Assembly (NCBI GenBank): GCA_947254205.1
Contig: CAMYCE010000023.1
Coordinates: forward strand, 1 to 25,739
Source: an uncultured Prevotellaceae bacterium
GTDB taxonomy: Bacteria; Bacteroidota; Bacteroidia; Bacteroidales; Muribaculaceae
Length of the DNA: 25,739 bases
Direction: 5' to 3'
Below the pieces are notes generated by a model. That model did no database searches and was not told where the DNA came from. It saw only the letters and a list, made by a program, of their open reading frames with translations. Positions 7,968 through 16,438 of the stretch are shown here, in pieces. The number at the start of each line of letters is the position of its first letter. The stretch's first letter is position 1. Position numbers and translations under genes: made by a program.

Positions 7968-8927
7968 CTATTTCCTCAACTTTCTCTCTTGTTTTGTGCC
8001 ACAATCGCGTGCTTTCAATAGTAGCTCGCCCAACTCTTCAACAGTGAGGGCCGTGAGAGGTGGCACGGGATTGTTGTGCAAGGCTGTGTCGAGGGTTGTC
8101 TCGCCACTCAACACCAGCACACCCAAACTGCCTGCATTTTGAGCTGTTGCCACATCGGTGTAGATGCGGTCGCCCACCATGGCAATTTCACGGCTGGTGA
8201 GTCCACGCTTGTCGCGAATGCAATAGAGCATGTTGGGGTTGGGCTTACCAATCACCACATCGGGCTGTCGACCGGTGGCCCCCTCAATGCTCTTGCACAG
8301 CGAGCCACAATCCACAAGAATCGTTTCTTGATCGGTGGGACACACCCAATCGGGATTGGTGGCAATGTAGGGAATATCGGGTTGAGAAGCCCACCATGCG
8401 GCGCGACACAAGCGACTGTAGACCAATGTTGTGTCAAAAGCCACCACCAGCACATCGGGACGCTGCGATGGGTCGTCGTCACACAATTCAAAACCAGCCT
8501 TGCTCAACTCTTCTTGCATGCTGGGCGTGCCCAGAGCAAAGAGTCGCTTGGCTTGTGGATAGTGTTGCTTGATATAGTCGATAGTGGCCAGCGACGAGGT
8601 GTACATCTGCTCGGCAGTTGCCTCAATGCCCAAAGCCTCAAGCTTTTTGAGATAGTCGTTGTGGCTCTTGGTGGGATTGTTGGTCAAAAACGAGTAGCTA
8701 ATGCCAAGACGAGTGAGCGTGTCGAGAAACTCGCGCGTGTAGGGAAACAAGGTTGTGCCCATGTAGATGGTGCCGTCCATGTCGAGCGCCACGTGCTTGA
8801 TACCGGCACACCAGTCGAGCAATTCTCTCTCGTCAAGCGGGCTCATGGTGCCCCACTCCAGTTGCCGGAGCGTGGCCTTGTGAGGCTCGGCTGTGAACTG
8901 TGTGGTGTGTTTGGGCGTGTAATGCAT
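7968..8927 (-). CDS. HAD-IIA family sugar/glycerol phosphatase-like hydrolase
   Basis: This cytoplasmic 319-residue phosphatase belongs to the HAD superfamily, subclass IIA (NagD / phosphoglycolate phosphatase / glycerol-3-phosphatase group). Motif I is D49-M-D-G-T, motif II is FLTNNPTKS, the lysine motif is VIGKPNP, and motif IV is MVGDRIYTD. A cap domain lies between motifs II and III (IPYIATNPDWVCP). There is an N-terminal extension of about 40 residues before motif I. M28 is an alternative start but the first ATG has an A-rich leader. It lies between the OPA transporter and the porin. Mammalian and yeast relatives act on G3P or 2-phosphoglycolate, so dephosphorylation of G3P or detoxification of a side product is plausible. 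Substrate is inferred, family is clear. Confidence 0.88.
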   Translation of the reverse strand: MHYTPKHTTQFTAEPHKATLRQLEWGTMSPLDERELLDWCAGIKHVALDMDGTIYMGTTLFPYTREFLDTLTRLGISYSFLTNNPTKSHNDYLKKLEALGIEATAEQMYTSSLATIDYIKQHYPQAKRLFALGTPSMQEELSKAGFELCDDDPSQRPDVLVVAFDTTLVYSRLCRAAWWASQPDIPYIATNPDWVCPTDQETILVDCGSLCKSIEGATGRQPDVVIGKPNPNMLYCIRDKRGLTSREIAMVGDRIYTDVATAQNAGSLGVLVLSGETTLDTALHNNPVPPLTALTVEELGELLLKARDCGTKQERKLRK

Positions 8928-8941
8928 TTTTATTTCTTTTT

Positions 8942-9022
8942 AAAAAGAGGAGTGGCCATCAACTTGCATCGTGCAAGCCAGTGAGTTAATTGATTTGACA
9001 CAAGACTGATGGTGCGCTCCTC
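8942..9022 (-). ncRNA. Structured RNA element before the HAD phosphatase gene
   Basis: On the minus strand a two-part stem forms. GAGGAG (9022-9017) pairs with CTCCTC (8952-8947), and after a 4x3 internal loop CCATCA (9012-9007) pairs with TGATGG (8961-8956). It encloses about 45 nt that include an inner 6-bp hairpin with a 3-nt loop (8963-8977). Five T residues follow immediately (8946-8942), and the HAD ATG is 14 bp further on. This resembles an intrinsic terminator or attenuator with an elaborated loop. It may end part of the glpT/OPA transcript and modulate the phosphatase gene. Pairing is seen; function is inference. Confidence 0.5.
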
Positions 9023-9053
9023 CTGTTATTCATTTAATCGATAAACATTAATA

Positions 9054-10559
9054 TTATTGCTGTGCTTCTTCCTCAATGTCGTCGTAGTTGATGGCAGCCG
9101 CACGCTCATAGCCATCGCGTGGAGCATTCCACATCGAAATGAGAATAAACATGCCTATCACTGCAATCACCGTGATCACCTCAAACACGCGAGTCCAGCC
9201 ATAAAGGTCGGCCACATAACCCACCAAAATGCCACTCAAGCCCGAGCCCAAATAGCCCAAAATGCCTGCAATGCCATTGGCGCGTGCACTGGCCTCTTTG
9301 GTAGCTTGATTGCCAAGTTCAATGCCAATGAGGGCTTGAGGACCATAGATGCAAAAACCTGCACCCACCAGCACAGCAGCTGTGAGCCCAAGGCTGGCAG
9401 TGTTGGGCATGAAACGGAAGATGGTCATGAACAGGGCTGCTCCTGCCATGCACATCACACACATGCGGTGGCCCTTGCCTCCAAAAATGTGATCGGTGGC
9501 CCAACCGGCAAAGAGAGTGCCCACAATGCCAGCAATTTCAAAGCCGGCAACGGTCCATGCGGCATCGCTAATGTCGAGCCCACGGCTCTCGGTCAAGAAC
9601 TTAGGTCCCCAGTCGAGAATACCCATGCGCACCACATACACAAAGAGGTTGGCAATGCAAAAAGTCCACACCCAGCGATTTTTCCACACCATTTCGCGCT
9701 CAAATCGACGTTTGGCCTTCGCGCTTTTGGTTTCACCCAACTTGCCAAGCCCTGTGTCGGGCAAGTCGGGCAAGCCCACTTCTTTGGGCTCGTCGCGCAA
9801 TCCCATAAACACAACCACAGCTCCCACCAGTGCCAAGCAAGCAGGAATCCAGAAACACCACTTCCATGCACCATAGTGTGAGGCATAGTTCAACGCTTGA
9901 GTTGTGGCATCGGCCACGCCGCTGTTGGTGAGATTGGCAGCAATGCGATTCACCACCTCGGCATTGTCGCTCATGTTCACACCCAAAGTGCCCATGATGT
10001 AGCCACACACCACCACGGCAAGAGTGGCTCCCACCGAGTGCGAGCAATTCCAAATGCTCATTTTGGTTGCCAACTCACCGGGGTGAATCCAATGAGGCAA
10101 AATGCGAGCACATGGCGGATAGCCAAAGCCTTGAAAATATTGATTTATGATAATTGTGACCCCCATAAACAGCACCAGCATGTTCAAGAAATCGGGAGTT
10201 GCTTCACTGCCCGTGATCATGGCGCTCAAGTTGGCACCTGCGCCAAAGGCAAAGTTGGAAGCGGCACACAGCAATAGCCCCAAAGCCATGACGATGCGTC
10301 CTTTCACTCTATCCACCAAATAGCCATTGATGAAGCGCGAGAAACCATAGGTGAGCGAGCCGGCAAAGAGCACCCAACCAAAGGTTTTGTTGCTGATGCC
10401 ATATTCGGCAGTGAGGCCGGGCATGGCAATCGAGAAGTTTTTGCGCACAAAATAAAACAGCGCATAGCCTATCATGGTTACCAATATAATGCGATATTGC
10501 CACGACATAAATCGCTTTTTGCTCTCTCCAAGAGAGGCATAAACACTTTCTTTTGACAT
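9054..10559 (-). CDS. OPA-family organophosphate:phosphate antiporter (GlpT/UhpC-like)
   Basis: This 501-residue inner-membrane transporter of the major facilitator superfamily, OPA family, has about twelve membrane segments. The family's substrate-site basic residues are present: R39 in YFVRKNFSIAMP and R311 in YVVRMGILDWGP. H174 occupies the place of the GlpT central histidine (WNCSHSVG). It therefore looks like a working carrier rather than a degenerate one. Between helices 5 and 6 (about residues 192-230) it has a loop some 35 residues longer than in the neighbouring GlpT. It lies 56 bp downstream of glpT and is clearly a diverged paralogue. The substrate may be another organophosphate, or it may act as a UhpC-like sensor. 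No two-component genes are adjacent, which weakens the sensor idea. Confidence 0.88.
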   Translation of the reverse strand: MSKESVYASLGESKKRFMSWQYRIILVTMIGYALFYFVRKNFSIAMPGLTAEYGISNKTFGWVLFAGSLTYGFSRFINGYLVDRVKGRIVMALGLLLCAASNFAFGAGANLSAMITGSEATPDFLNMLVLFMGVTIIINQYFQGFGYPPCARILPHWIHPGELATKMSIWNCSHSVGATLAVVVCGYIMGTLGVNMSDNAEVVNRIAANLTNSGVADATTQALNYASHYGAWKWCFWIPACLALVGAVVVFMGLRDEPKEVGLPDLPDTGLGKLGETKSAKAKRRFEREMVWKNRWVWTFCIANLFVYVVRMGILDWGPKFLTESRGLDISDAAWTVAGFEIAGIVGTLFAGWATDHIFGGKGHRMCVMCMAGAALFMTIFRFMPNTASLGLTAAVLVGAGFCIYGPQALIGIELGNQATKEASARANGIAGILGYLGSGLSGILVGYVADLYGWTRVFEVITVIAVIGMFILISMWNAPRDGYERAAAINYDDIEEEAQQ

Positions 10560-10581
10560 GATAGTAAGAGTTATATTATTA

Positions 10582-10595
10582 TATCGCCTGCGATA
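10582..10595. other. Small dyad between glpT and the second OPA gene
   Basis: TATCGC, two bases, then GCGATA form a perfect 6-2-6 palindrome in the 56-bp gap. It is too short for a terminator and has no T-tract, so it could be a protein-binding site. It may equally be chance. Confidence 0.25.
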
Positions 10596-10615
10596 GTTTC
10601 AAATGAGGGGAGTGA

Positions 10616-12019
10616 TTACTGCTTTTGCTCTTCTTGACGACGAGCCTCAACCAAATATTGCTCCTCTTTATAGGTCATCGCCATAAACACAATTGAGATG
10701 AGGCAAGCTCCCAGCAAGAGCACAAAGGTCCAGTCCCAGCCTGCATTCTCGGCTACATAGCCAATCACAATATTGGCAAGCACAGCAGTGCCCAGCACAT
10801 AGCCCATGAAACCCGTGAGACCGGCTGCAGTGCCTGCCACATTTTTGGGTGCCAAGTCGAGAGCCTGAACGCCCACCAGCATCACAGGACCATAAATCAA
10901 AAATCCAATGGCAATGAGGCAACCAATCACCACATAGAAGTTGTTGAAAAATTGCCAATAAATCACGATGGCAATGGCCACAAGCACCATAAACAAGATG
11001 GTGGGCAAGGCACGGCGTCCGTGAAACACATGGTCGCTCAACCAGCCACAGATGATGGTGCCCGGAATGGCAGCCATCTCATAGGCAAAATAGGCCCAAC
11101 CTGCATTTTTGAGGTCAACGCCCTGCTCGGTCAAAATAGTGGGAGCCCAGTCGAGGCAACCATAGCGCACCATGTAGATAAAAGCATTGGCAAAGGCAAT
11201 ATACCACAGCAACTTGTTGCTGAGCACAGTCTTGAAAATTTGCCCCACCGAGAGGGCTTCTTCTTCTTTCTTATTGTAGTTTTTGGCGGCATGGCCACTC
11301 CAGTCTTCAATCGACTGCAAGCCACACGATTGTGGAGTGTCGCGAATGAGGCTATAGGCAACAATGGCAATGAGAATGGCTACCGCGGCAGGAAAGGCAT
11401 AGGTGCCAATCAAGAAGTAGTGGTCGTGCTGGTTGCCATAGAACCATGAGCCAAACCACATGGCACCATAAACCGACATGGGGCCCACCAGTGCACCTCC
11501 CACATTGTGGGCACAGTTCCAAAACGACATCCACGTGCCACGCTCCTTAATCGAGAACCAGTGGGTCATCACACGGCCACATGGAGGCCAACCCATGCCA
11601 TTAAACCAGCCCACAAGAAAGTTGAGCACTGCCATGAGCACAATAGCGGCCACCTTGTGCTCGGCACCCAACCATTGCACTGGCACAATCATGAACAGCA
11701 TGGCTACAGCTGCACACACCAAACCCAAGGGCAAGAAACGCTGAGCATTGCTGCGGTCGCTAATGCTGGCCATGATAAACTTTGAGAAGCCATAGGCAAT
11801 GGCATTCATCGAGAGCACAATGCCCAACTCTCCCTTGTCAAAGCCAAAAGGTGCAAGAGCCGGAATGGCCATCGAGAAATTCTTTCTCACAATATAAAAG
11901 CCGGCATAGCCAATGAAAATGCCAATAAACACTTGCCAACGCAATCGCTTATACTCGGCATCGGCATCGGGGCCGGTCTTGGCAGGCTTAAAAGCCGGAG
12001 GTGCTAAAAAACTCCACAT
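10616..12019 (-). CDS. glpT: Glycerol-3-phosphate:phosphate antiporter GlpT
   Basis: GlpT is an inner-membrane MFS antiporter that brings in G3P in exchange for inorganic phosphate. This 467-residue protein follows E. coli GlpT closely along its length: YKRLRWQVFIGIFIGYA, VRKNFSMAIP with R45, AYGFSKFIMASISDRSN, GMGWPPCGRVMTHW, WNCAHNVGGA with H171, IRDTPQSCGL, NKLLWYIAFANAF, and VRYGCLDWAPT with R285. The two arginines and the histidine are those known to bind the phosphate group. About twelve membrane helices are visible. It starts 95 bp after glpC, and a -7-like box in that gap may give it a second promoter. This is one of the firmest assignments in the window. Confidence 0.96.
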   Translation of the reverse strand: MWSFLAPPAFKPAKTGPDADAEYKRLRWQVFIGIFIGYAGFYIVRKNFSMAIPALAPFGFDKGELGIVLSMNAIAYGFSKFIMASISDRSNAQRFLPLGLVCAAVAMLFMIVPVQWLGAEHKVAAIVLMAVLNFLVGWFNGMGWPPCGRVMTHWFSIKERGTWMSFWNCAHNVGGALVGPMSVYGAMWFGSWFYGNQHDHYFLIGTYAFPAAVAILIAIVAYSLIRDTPQSCGLQSIEDWSGHAAKNYNKKEEEALSVGQIFKTVLSNKLLWYIAFANAFIYMVRYGCLDWAPTILTEQGVDLKNAGWAYFAYEMAAIPGTIICGWLSDHVFHGRRALPTILFMVLVAIAIVIYWQFFNNFYVVIGCLIAIGFLIYGPVMLVGVQALDLAPKNVAGTAAGLTGFMGYVLGTAVLANIVIGYVAENAGWDWTFVLLLGACLISIVFMAMTYKEEQYLVEARRQEEQKQ

Positions 12020-12090
12020 AATTTTTTAATTGTTATCAGTATTATCAAGTTATTTTAATCATTCACTATTTCGCCTCTATTATAGTAAGA

Positions 12091-12098
12091 CAAATGTA
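12091..12098 (-). promoter_or_regulatory. Candidate internal -7 box upstream of glpT
   Basis: The minus strand reads TACATTTG, matching TAnnTTTG, 71 bp upstream of the glpT ATG and just past the glpC stop. The nearest TTG-like element is only about 12 bp upstream, shorter than the normal spacing. An internal promoter would let transport genes be expressed without glpABC. Confidence 0.35.
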
Positions 12099-12114
12099 AC
12101 ACAAAAAATCCAAT

Positions 12115-13386
12115 TCACGGCTTGCCGTTGAGGGCAATTGTCTTCTCAACATCGAGAGCATCGGCTATAATCTCAATGGGATTGAGCACCTTCACTCCTG
12201 TCGACATCTCAATTTGCCACTTGCAGGTTTCACAATCGGTGGTCACATAGTCGAGTCCAAGACTCTTGATTTGCTTAAACAAGGGCGCACCAATGTTTTG
12301 CGAGGTGGCATAGTTCTCTTTCTTGAAACCATAGGTGCCGGCAATGCCACAACACTGGCTATCAAGCATCATGAAATCGAGGCCTGGAATCATTTTGAGC
12401 AACTCGGTGCTATACACAATCCAGCCCATGCGCTCCATGTGGCAGGCACTGTGATAGGCAACCCGCAAGCGATAGTCGTCGCGAAATGCCAACCGCGCCT
12501 CTCCACTCTCGACCAAGCGATATAAAAAACGGGTCGCCAGTGTAATGTCCTCACGGATGTCGCTGTTGTCGAGTTCGAGCAAATTTCCATACTCGTCACG
12601 CAAGGTGAACGTGCAGGTCGAACTTGTTGTCAGCACTTGGCGACCCTCTTCGCTAACCGATTTTTTAATAGAGCTAATGTTTATTTTGGCATGCTTCTTG
12701 GCTTGGCTAAACAGCCCGTTGGCTATCTTGGCCACACCACAGCATTTTTCTTTTTCGAGCAAGTGAACACCATAGCCTATGGCATTCATAATCTTCACCA
12801 AGTCTTGCCCCAACTTGGGATAGTTGTAATTGACATAGCAACCATGAAAATAGCTCACATGCTTGCTATATTGAGCTTGACGGGCCTGTGCCTTGCGCCT
12901 ATACCACGTTTCAAAGCGTTGAGAGGTGTAGGCAGGAAACTGGCGATGCTTGTCGACAGCCATAGCGGTGTCGAGCACTGCCTTGGTGATGCTCAATCCC
13001 AATGTTTTATTCACGAGGGGAGCAAAACGATTGGCCATCGTGCCCACAAAGTCGGTGTTGGCAAGCATCACATCGCGCAACTTGGGGCGATGGGTGCTAT
13101 ATTTCACACGAGCAGCCTGAATCATCTCGCCAATTTCCACTCCCTCGGGGCAAGCCACCTCGCAGCGACGACAGTTGAGGCACAGCTTCATCATGTCTTC
13201 GTCAAAAAACACCTCGTTTTTCAAGCGATAGCGTTCCATGTCGGGGCCTGCTTGCTTGGGGCCCGAATATCGGGGCTCTACTGCCGCCACGGGGCAATAT
13301 ACCGTACAGATTGAGCACTTCATGCACTTTTCAAGATTGCGCACGCTCAAACTCTTTACCTGCATCTTGTTGTCTATCTTTTCCAC
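12115..13386 (-). CDS. glpC: Anaerobic G3P dehydrogenase subunit C (iron-sulfur/membrane subunit)
   Basis: GlpC passes electrons from the GlpAB dehydrogenase to the quinone pool at the membrane. With the GTG start at 13386 the protein has 423 residues (E. coli about 396). Two ferredoxin-type cysteine sets are present: C21-x2-C24-x2-C27-x3-C31 and C69-x2-C72-x2-C75-x3-C79. Two CCG motifs follow (215-217 and 345-347), typical of the heterodisulfide-reductase-like electron-transfer domain. The stretch LDSQCCGIAGTYGFKKENY matches E. coli GlpC nearly exactly. Start choice: AGGAG lies 8 bp before the GTG, 16 bp past the glpB stop. An in-frame ATG seven codons later (13365) is the alternative. It is in one operon with glpA and glpB. 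Confidence 0.94.
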   Translation of the reverse strand: MEKIDNKMQVKSLSVRNLEKCMKCSICTVYCPVAAVEPRYSGPKQAGPDMERYRLKNEVFFDEDMMKLCLNCRRCEVACPEGVEIGEMIQAARVKYSTHRPKLRDVMLANTDFVGTMANRFAPLVNKTLGLSITKAVLDTAMAVDKHRQFPAYTSQRFETWYRRKAQARQAQYSKHVSYFHGCYVNYNYPKLGQDLVKIMNAIGYGVHLLEKEKCCGVAKIANGLFSQAKKHAKINISSIKKSVSEEGRQVLTTSSTCTFTLRDEYGNLLELDNSDIREDITLATRFLYRLVESGEARLAFRDDYRLRVAYHSACHMERMGWIVYSTELLKMIPGLDFMMLDSQCCGIAGTYGFKKENYATSQNIGAPLFKQIKSLGLDYVTTDCETCKWQIEMSTGVKVLNPIEIIADALDVEKTIALNGKP

Positions 13387-13402
13387 TTCTCTCTCTCCTG
13401 AA

Positions 13403-14647
13403 TTATTTTGCAATAGTGTGTGCTACTTGCAAGGCTGTGAGCAGGTCGACACCTGCGCCATCGGCAAGTTTCACCGAGTTGTGCCCACTCAATATTGAGC
13501 CCACGGCATATAGGTTATCGACAACAGTCCCCTCCTTCATCACTTTGAAATCGGCTTGGGTTGCAACCCCAAACTCCATGTAGGGTTGCGCCTGCATCAC
13601 GTTGTCGCGAGTCCACTCGGTGCGATGTGGCAACGCCTCAACATCAAGGTTAAAAATGGGCTCATACACCCCGTTGTAGTTACTTTCAAGCCCATGACTC
13701 ATGAATGCACCTGTGGCAAGCACAAAATTGCGGGCTTCGAGTTGCTCGCCATGCAACTTGGCAGTGGTCACGGCTTGCAAGCGATTGCCCAGAAAAGTGC
13801 CACCCACCACAGTGTCGCTCACGATATAAAGCCCGCCCAAGGCTTGAAACCTGCGCTTGAGCAATAGCTCGGTGCGCACCCCTGCCACCAGTGGAGGCAA
13901 AGTGGGCACCAACTGCAAGGGCACTTCAAGTTGGTTTTTGAGTTGCGCTATGGCTTCATCGCTGTCTTCGCCCAAAATCGAGGGCAACAACAGGGCCTCA
14001 TAGCCTTGTGCCACCTCATTGAGACTTGATGCCATGATGTCGATTTCATCAAACAACGAGAGCACCTTGGCCACATTGGTCGATCGCATCTCGCTCAAGC
14101 TCTTGCGAGCACGAGAAAGCCGGGGCGTTGAAAATCCTGTCACATCAACCAGCACACCACGAGCGCGCAAAGCCTCGACAATGAATTGGGTGGGAAAATC
14201 AAGAAATCCAATCACATTGGCCACCAGCACGCGCTTCCAAGGCATCGACAACGGCGACTTGAATGTTGCAAAATCATTGATAGAGAGCCAAGTGGGCTTG
14301 AAAGCGCCAATGGGAGTCAAGCGATAATGATTGCAACCGGCATCGCCATGAGTGGCTATGCCGGCATTGGCAAGCAACTGCCGGGCTTCATTGAGCAACG
14401 AGGGCACGCCACGGGCATCGAGCTTGCTATAGGGGTGACGGCTATCGAGACGTTGCATGGCCTCCAGCGGATTCTCCACTACTGTGCCTGTTGCATCATA
14501 GCCCAACAAGTCAAATGAGCCAGAATGAAAATGAAGGGTGCTTTGGCCGGCACTCACGAGTGCCACGCGCTGTCCTGCCTGTTGCAAGGCAATGCCACAA
14601 GCCAAGCCACTAAGCCCTCCACCCATCACTATTGAGTCAAATTTCAT
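13403..14647 (-). CDS. glpB: Anaerobic G3P dehydrogenase subunit B
   Basis: This is a flavoprotein subunit of the GlpABC complex that oxidises sn-glycerol 3-phosphate to dihydroxyacetone phosphate. The 414-residue product (E. coli 419) opens with a dinucleotide-binding signature GGGLSGLACG (9-18). Its C-terminal region has the conserved GVATQADFKVM segment and a GSILSGHNSVKLADGAGVDLLTAL ending characteristic of the subunit. The ATG at 14647 overlaps the glpA stop as ATGA and is preceded by a strong AAGGAGG, which decides this start against a longer open frame running upstream. The overlap implies translational coupling with glpA. glpC follows after 16 bp. Confidence 0.95.
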   Translation of the reverse strand: MKFDSIVMGGGLSGLACGIALQQAGQRVALVSAGQSTLHFHSGSFDLLGYDATGTVVENPLEAMQRLDSRHPYSKLDARGVPSLLNEARQLLANAGIATHGDAGCNHYRLTPIGAFKPTWLSINDFATFKSPLSMPWKRVLVANVIGFLDFPTQFIVEALRARGVLVDVTGFSTPRLSRARKSLSEMRSTNVAKVLSLFDEIDIMASSLNEVAQGYEALLLPSILGEDSDEAIAQLKNQLEVPLQLVPTLPPLVAGVRTELLLKRRFQALGGLYIVSDTVVGGTFLGNRLQAVTTAKLHGEQLEARNFVLATGAFMSHGLESNYNGVYEPIFNLDVEALPHRTEWTRDNVMQAQPYMEFGVATQADFKVMKEGTVVDNLYAVGSILSGHNSVKLADGAGVDLLTALQVAHTIAK

Positions 14648-16263
14648 ATCATCGCCTCCTTTTCTTGCGCCATCTTGTCGATGCCACACAATCCTTGATA
14701 TATATAAGCTGTGAGTTGAGCTTCGGCAAGCGTGTCGCCCCATGCCACAGGACGCATGCCCTTCCATCGCTCATTCATAAACGCCCCTAAATCATCGATA
14801 CTACTCTGCGCCGTGTGCTTGCTATCGAGCTGGCACATCACGTGAGCAGCACGGCAAGAGCAAAGTTCGCCTTGGCAAGTGCCCATGCCGGCACGAGTGC
14901 GGCGGCGCAAGTTGAGCATGTTGTGCACATGCAACTCCTCGATAGCATATTTCACTTCGCCCACACTCACTCCCTCACACTCACACACCAGTGAGTCGTC
15001 GAGCATGTCGCTCGTGGCAATGTGGCTTGTCATGGCACCATGACGGCCATGAGCCGCCTTTTGAGCAAAATGATAGGTCTTTAATGTGTCATGCGATTTC
15101 TCGCTATCAGAGCCCGGCAACGGGCGATTGGCTGTTGCGCACGATTGGCTGTTGCCCAATTTCTCACAAGCCATGTTGGTCGCAACCTCGGCCATGAGAC
15201 GATAGGTCATCATTTTGCCACCTGTGATGGTGATGAGACCTGCAAGCCCATCGCGTTTCTCGTGATCGAGGCACACAATGCCACGGCTAATGCTGCGTCC
15301 TGTGGGGTCGTTGTCGCTTGCCACGAGCGGACGCACACCGGCATAGGCACGCAAAATGCGAGTTGAAGCAAGCGAAGGAGCGAGTTTCTCGCCCTCGGTG
15401 AGCAACACACTCACTTCTTCGTCGGTGACCTGCATGTGGTCACACTCCTCAATGGGCACTCGATCGCTGGTTGTGCCAATCACACACACGGCATCGTCGG
15501 GCACAAGAATGTCGGCATTGGCAGGCTTGCGACAACGGTTAATCACCATGTTGTTGACACGATGCCCAAACACAAGCAAGGCTCCACGAGCAGGAAACAT
15601 GTTGATGGTTGCCCCCGCCATTTTGGCAATGAGCATGCCCCAAATGCCGGCTGCATTGATCACAAGATTGCAATAGGCATGAAGCATCTCGCCATTGTGA
15701 TTGTTGCGCAACTTCACACCCACCACTCGGTTTTGCTCAACGAGCAATTCCACCACTTCGTGATAGGTGAGCGTGTCGGCACCATGCAAGCGGGCATCGA
15801 GCACATTGGCTGTGGTGAGATGAAAAGGGTCGATTGAGGCATCGGGCACTCTCACCGCTCCCGTGAGAGCAGGATTAACCGCAGGTTCCAAAGCGAGAGC
15901 TTGGGCAGGGTCGATAATCTCGGCACCAATTCCTGCCTTGCCACATGCTTCAACAAAGGTAGATTGAAAACTCAAGTCGTCTTCGGGCAAGCTAATGAAC
16001 AAGCCATCGGTTTCATCAACACAATGGCGAGCAATCTTGCGCAAAATCATGTTTTCCTTGATGCACTCGGTGGCCGACTCACTATCGGTAACGGCATATC
16101 GGGCACCACTATGCATCAATCCATGATTGCGCCCCGTGGCACCTGTTGTTAAATCATATCGCTCAACCAATAGCACACTCAAGCCTCGCATAGCGCAATC
16201 GCGCGCCGTGCCTGCACCGGTGATGCCACCGCCTATGACTATAACGTCGTAGTTTTTTTTCAT
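14644..16263 (-). CDS. glpA: Anaerobic G3P dehydrogenase subunit A
   Basis: GlpA is the catalytic FAD subunit of the anaerobic G3P dehydrogenase. The 539-residue product (E. coli 542) has the FAD-binding GGGITGAG at 11-18, followed by RDCAMRGLSVLLVE and the ATGRNHGLMHSGARY region shared with GlpD/GlpA. It has a C-terminal bacterioferritin-associated ferredoxin-like [2Fe-2S] domain with C427, C429, C463 and C468 (CECEG, then TRAGMGTCQGELC). That extra domain separates GlpA from the aerobic GlpD. Translation starts at the ATG at 16263, just before KKNYDVIVIGGG; the open frame continues 15 codons further upstream but without family support. It is the first gene of the glpABC operon, divergent from the regulator gene. 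Confidence 0.96.
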   Translation of the reverse strand: MKKNYDVIVIGGGITGAGTARDCAMRGLSVLLVERYDLTTGATGRNHGLMHSGARYAVTDSESATECIKENMILRKIARHCVDETDGLFISLPEDDLSFQSTFVEACGKAGIGAEIIDPAQALALEPAVNPALTGAVRVPDASIDPFHLTTANVLDARLHGADTLTYHEVVELLVEQNRVVGVKLRNNHNGEMLHAYCNLVINAAGIWGMLIAKMAGATINMFPARGALLVFGHRVNNMVINRCRKPANADILVPDDAVCVIGTTSDRVPIEECDHMQVTDEEVSVLLTEGEKLAPSLASTRILRAYAGVRPLVASDNDPTGRSISRGIVCLDHEKRDGLAGLITITGGKMMTYRLMAEVATNMACEKLGNSQSCATANRPLPGSDSEKSHDTLKTYHFAQKAAHGRHGAMTSHIATSDMLDDSLVCECEGVSVGEVKYAIEELHVHNMLNLRRRTRAGMGTCQGELCSCRAAHVMCQLDSKHTAQSSIDDLGAFMNERWKGMRPVAWGDTLAEAQLTAYIYQGLCGIDKMAQEKEAMI

Positions 16264-16334
16264 TTCGTTACCTTTTTTTTCTTCCTCTTTCCTTCGTTTT
16301 AGAAGCAAAAATTGCCAACCTAAAATAATTTTGC

Positions 16335-16393
16335 TTTCGATTTTAGTCTTTTATCACCCTTTTATCTTTCGCAAACAACCCTTTTAGGTTTCG
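16335..16393. promoter_or_regulatory. Direct TTTCG repeats, candidate repressor operators
   Basis: TTTCG occurs at 16335-16339, 16367-16371 and 16389-16393, with related copies at 16293-16296 (TTCG) and at 16263-16267, next to the glpA start. TTTTAG hexamers accompany them (16297, 16341, 16382, 16411). Several DeoR-family repressors bind direct repeats of this general kind. The elements lie from the glpABC -7 box through its leader, a natural position for repression. The assignment is inference. Confidence 0.4.
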
Positions 16394-16396
16394 CCA

Positions 16397-16427
16397 CAAA
16401 ATTAATAAGCTTTTAGAAACCCACAAA
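16397..16427 (-). promoter_or_regulatory. glpABC promoter
   Basis: On the minus strand TTTG (16427-16424) and TAATTTTG (16404-16397) are 19 bp apart, matching both Bacteroidota promoter elements. Transcription would begin near 16390 and give a leader of about 125 nt before the glpA ATG. Confidence 0.65.
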
Positions 16428-16438
16428 CTTTTTTGCAA

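Noticed and set aside
9054..10559. UhpC-type sensor for a two-component system
   Set aside because: The fold would allow it, but no histidine kinase or response regulator gene is adjacent, and the substrate-site residues are intact. It is kept only as a minor alternative.
14648..14767. Extended glpB N-terminus starting at 14767
   Set aside because: The added 40 residues overlap glpA fully, are not like the family, and precede the well-placed Shine-Dalgarno and FAD-binding motif of the real start at 14647.
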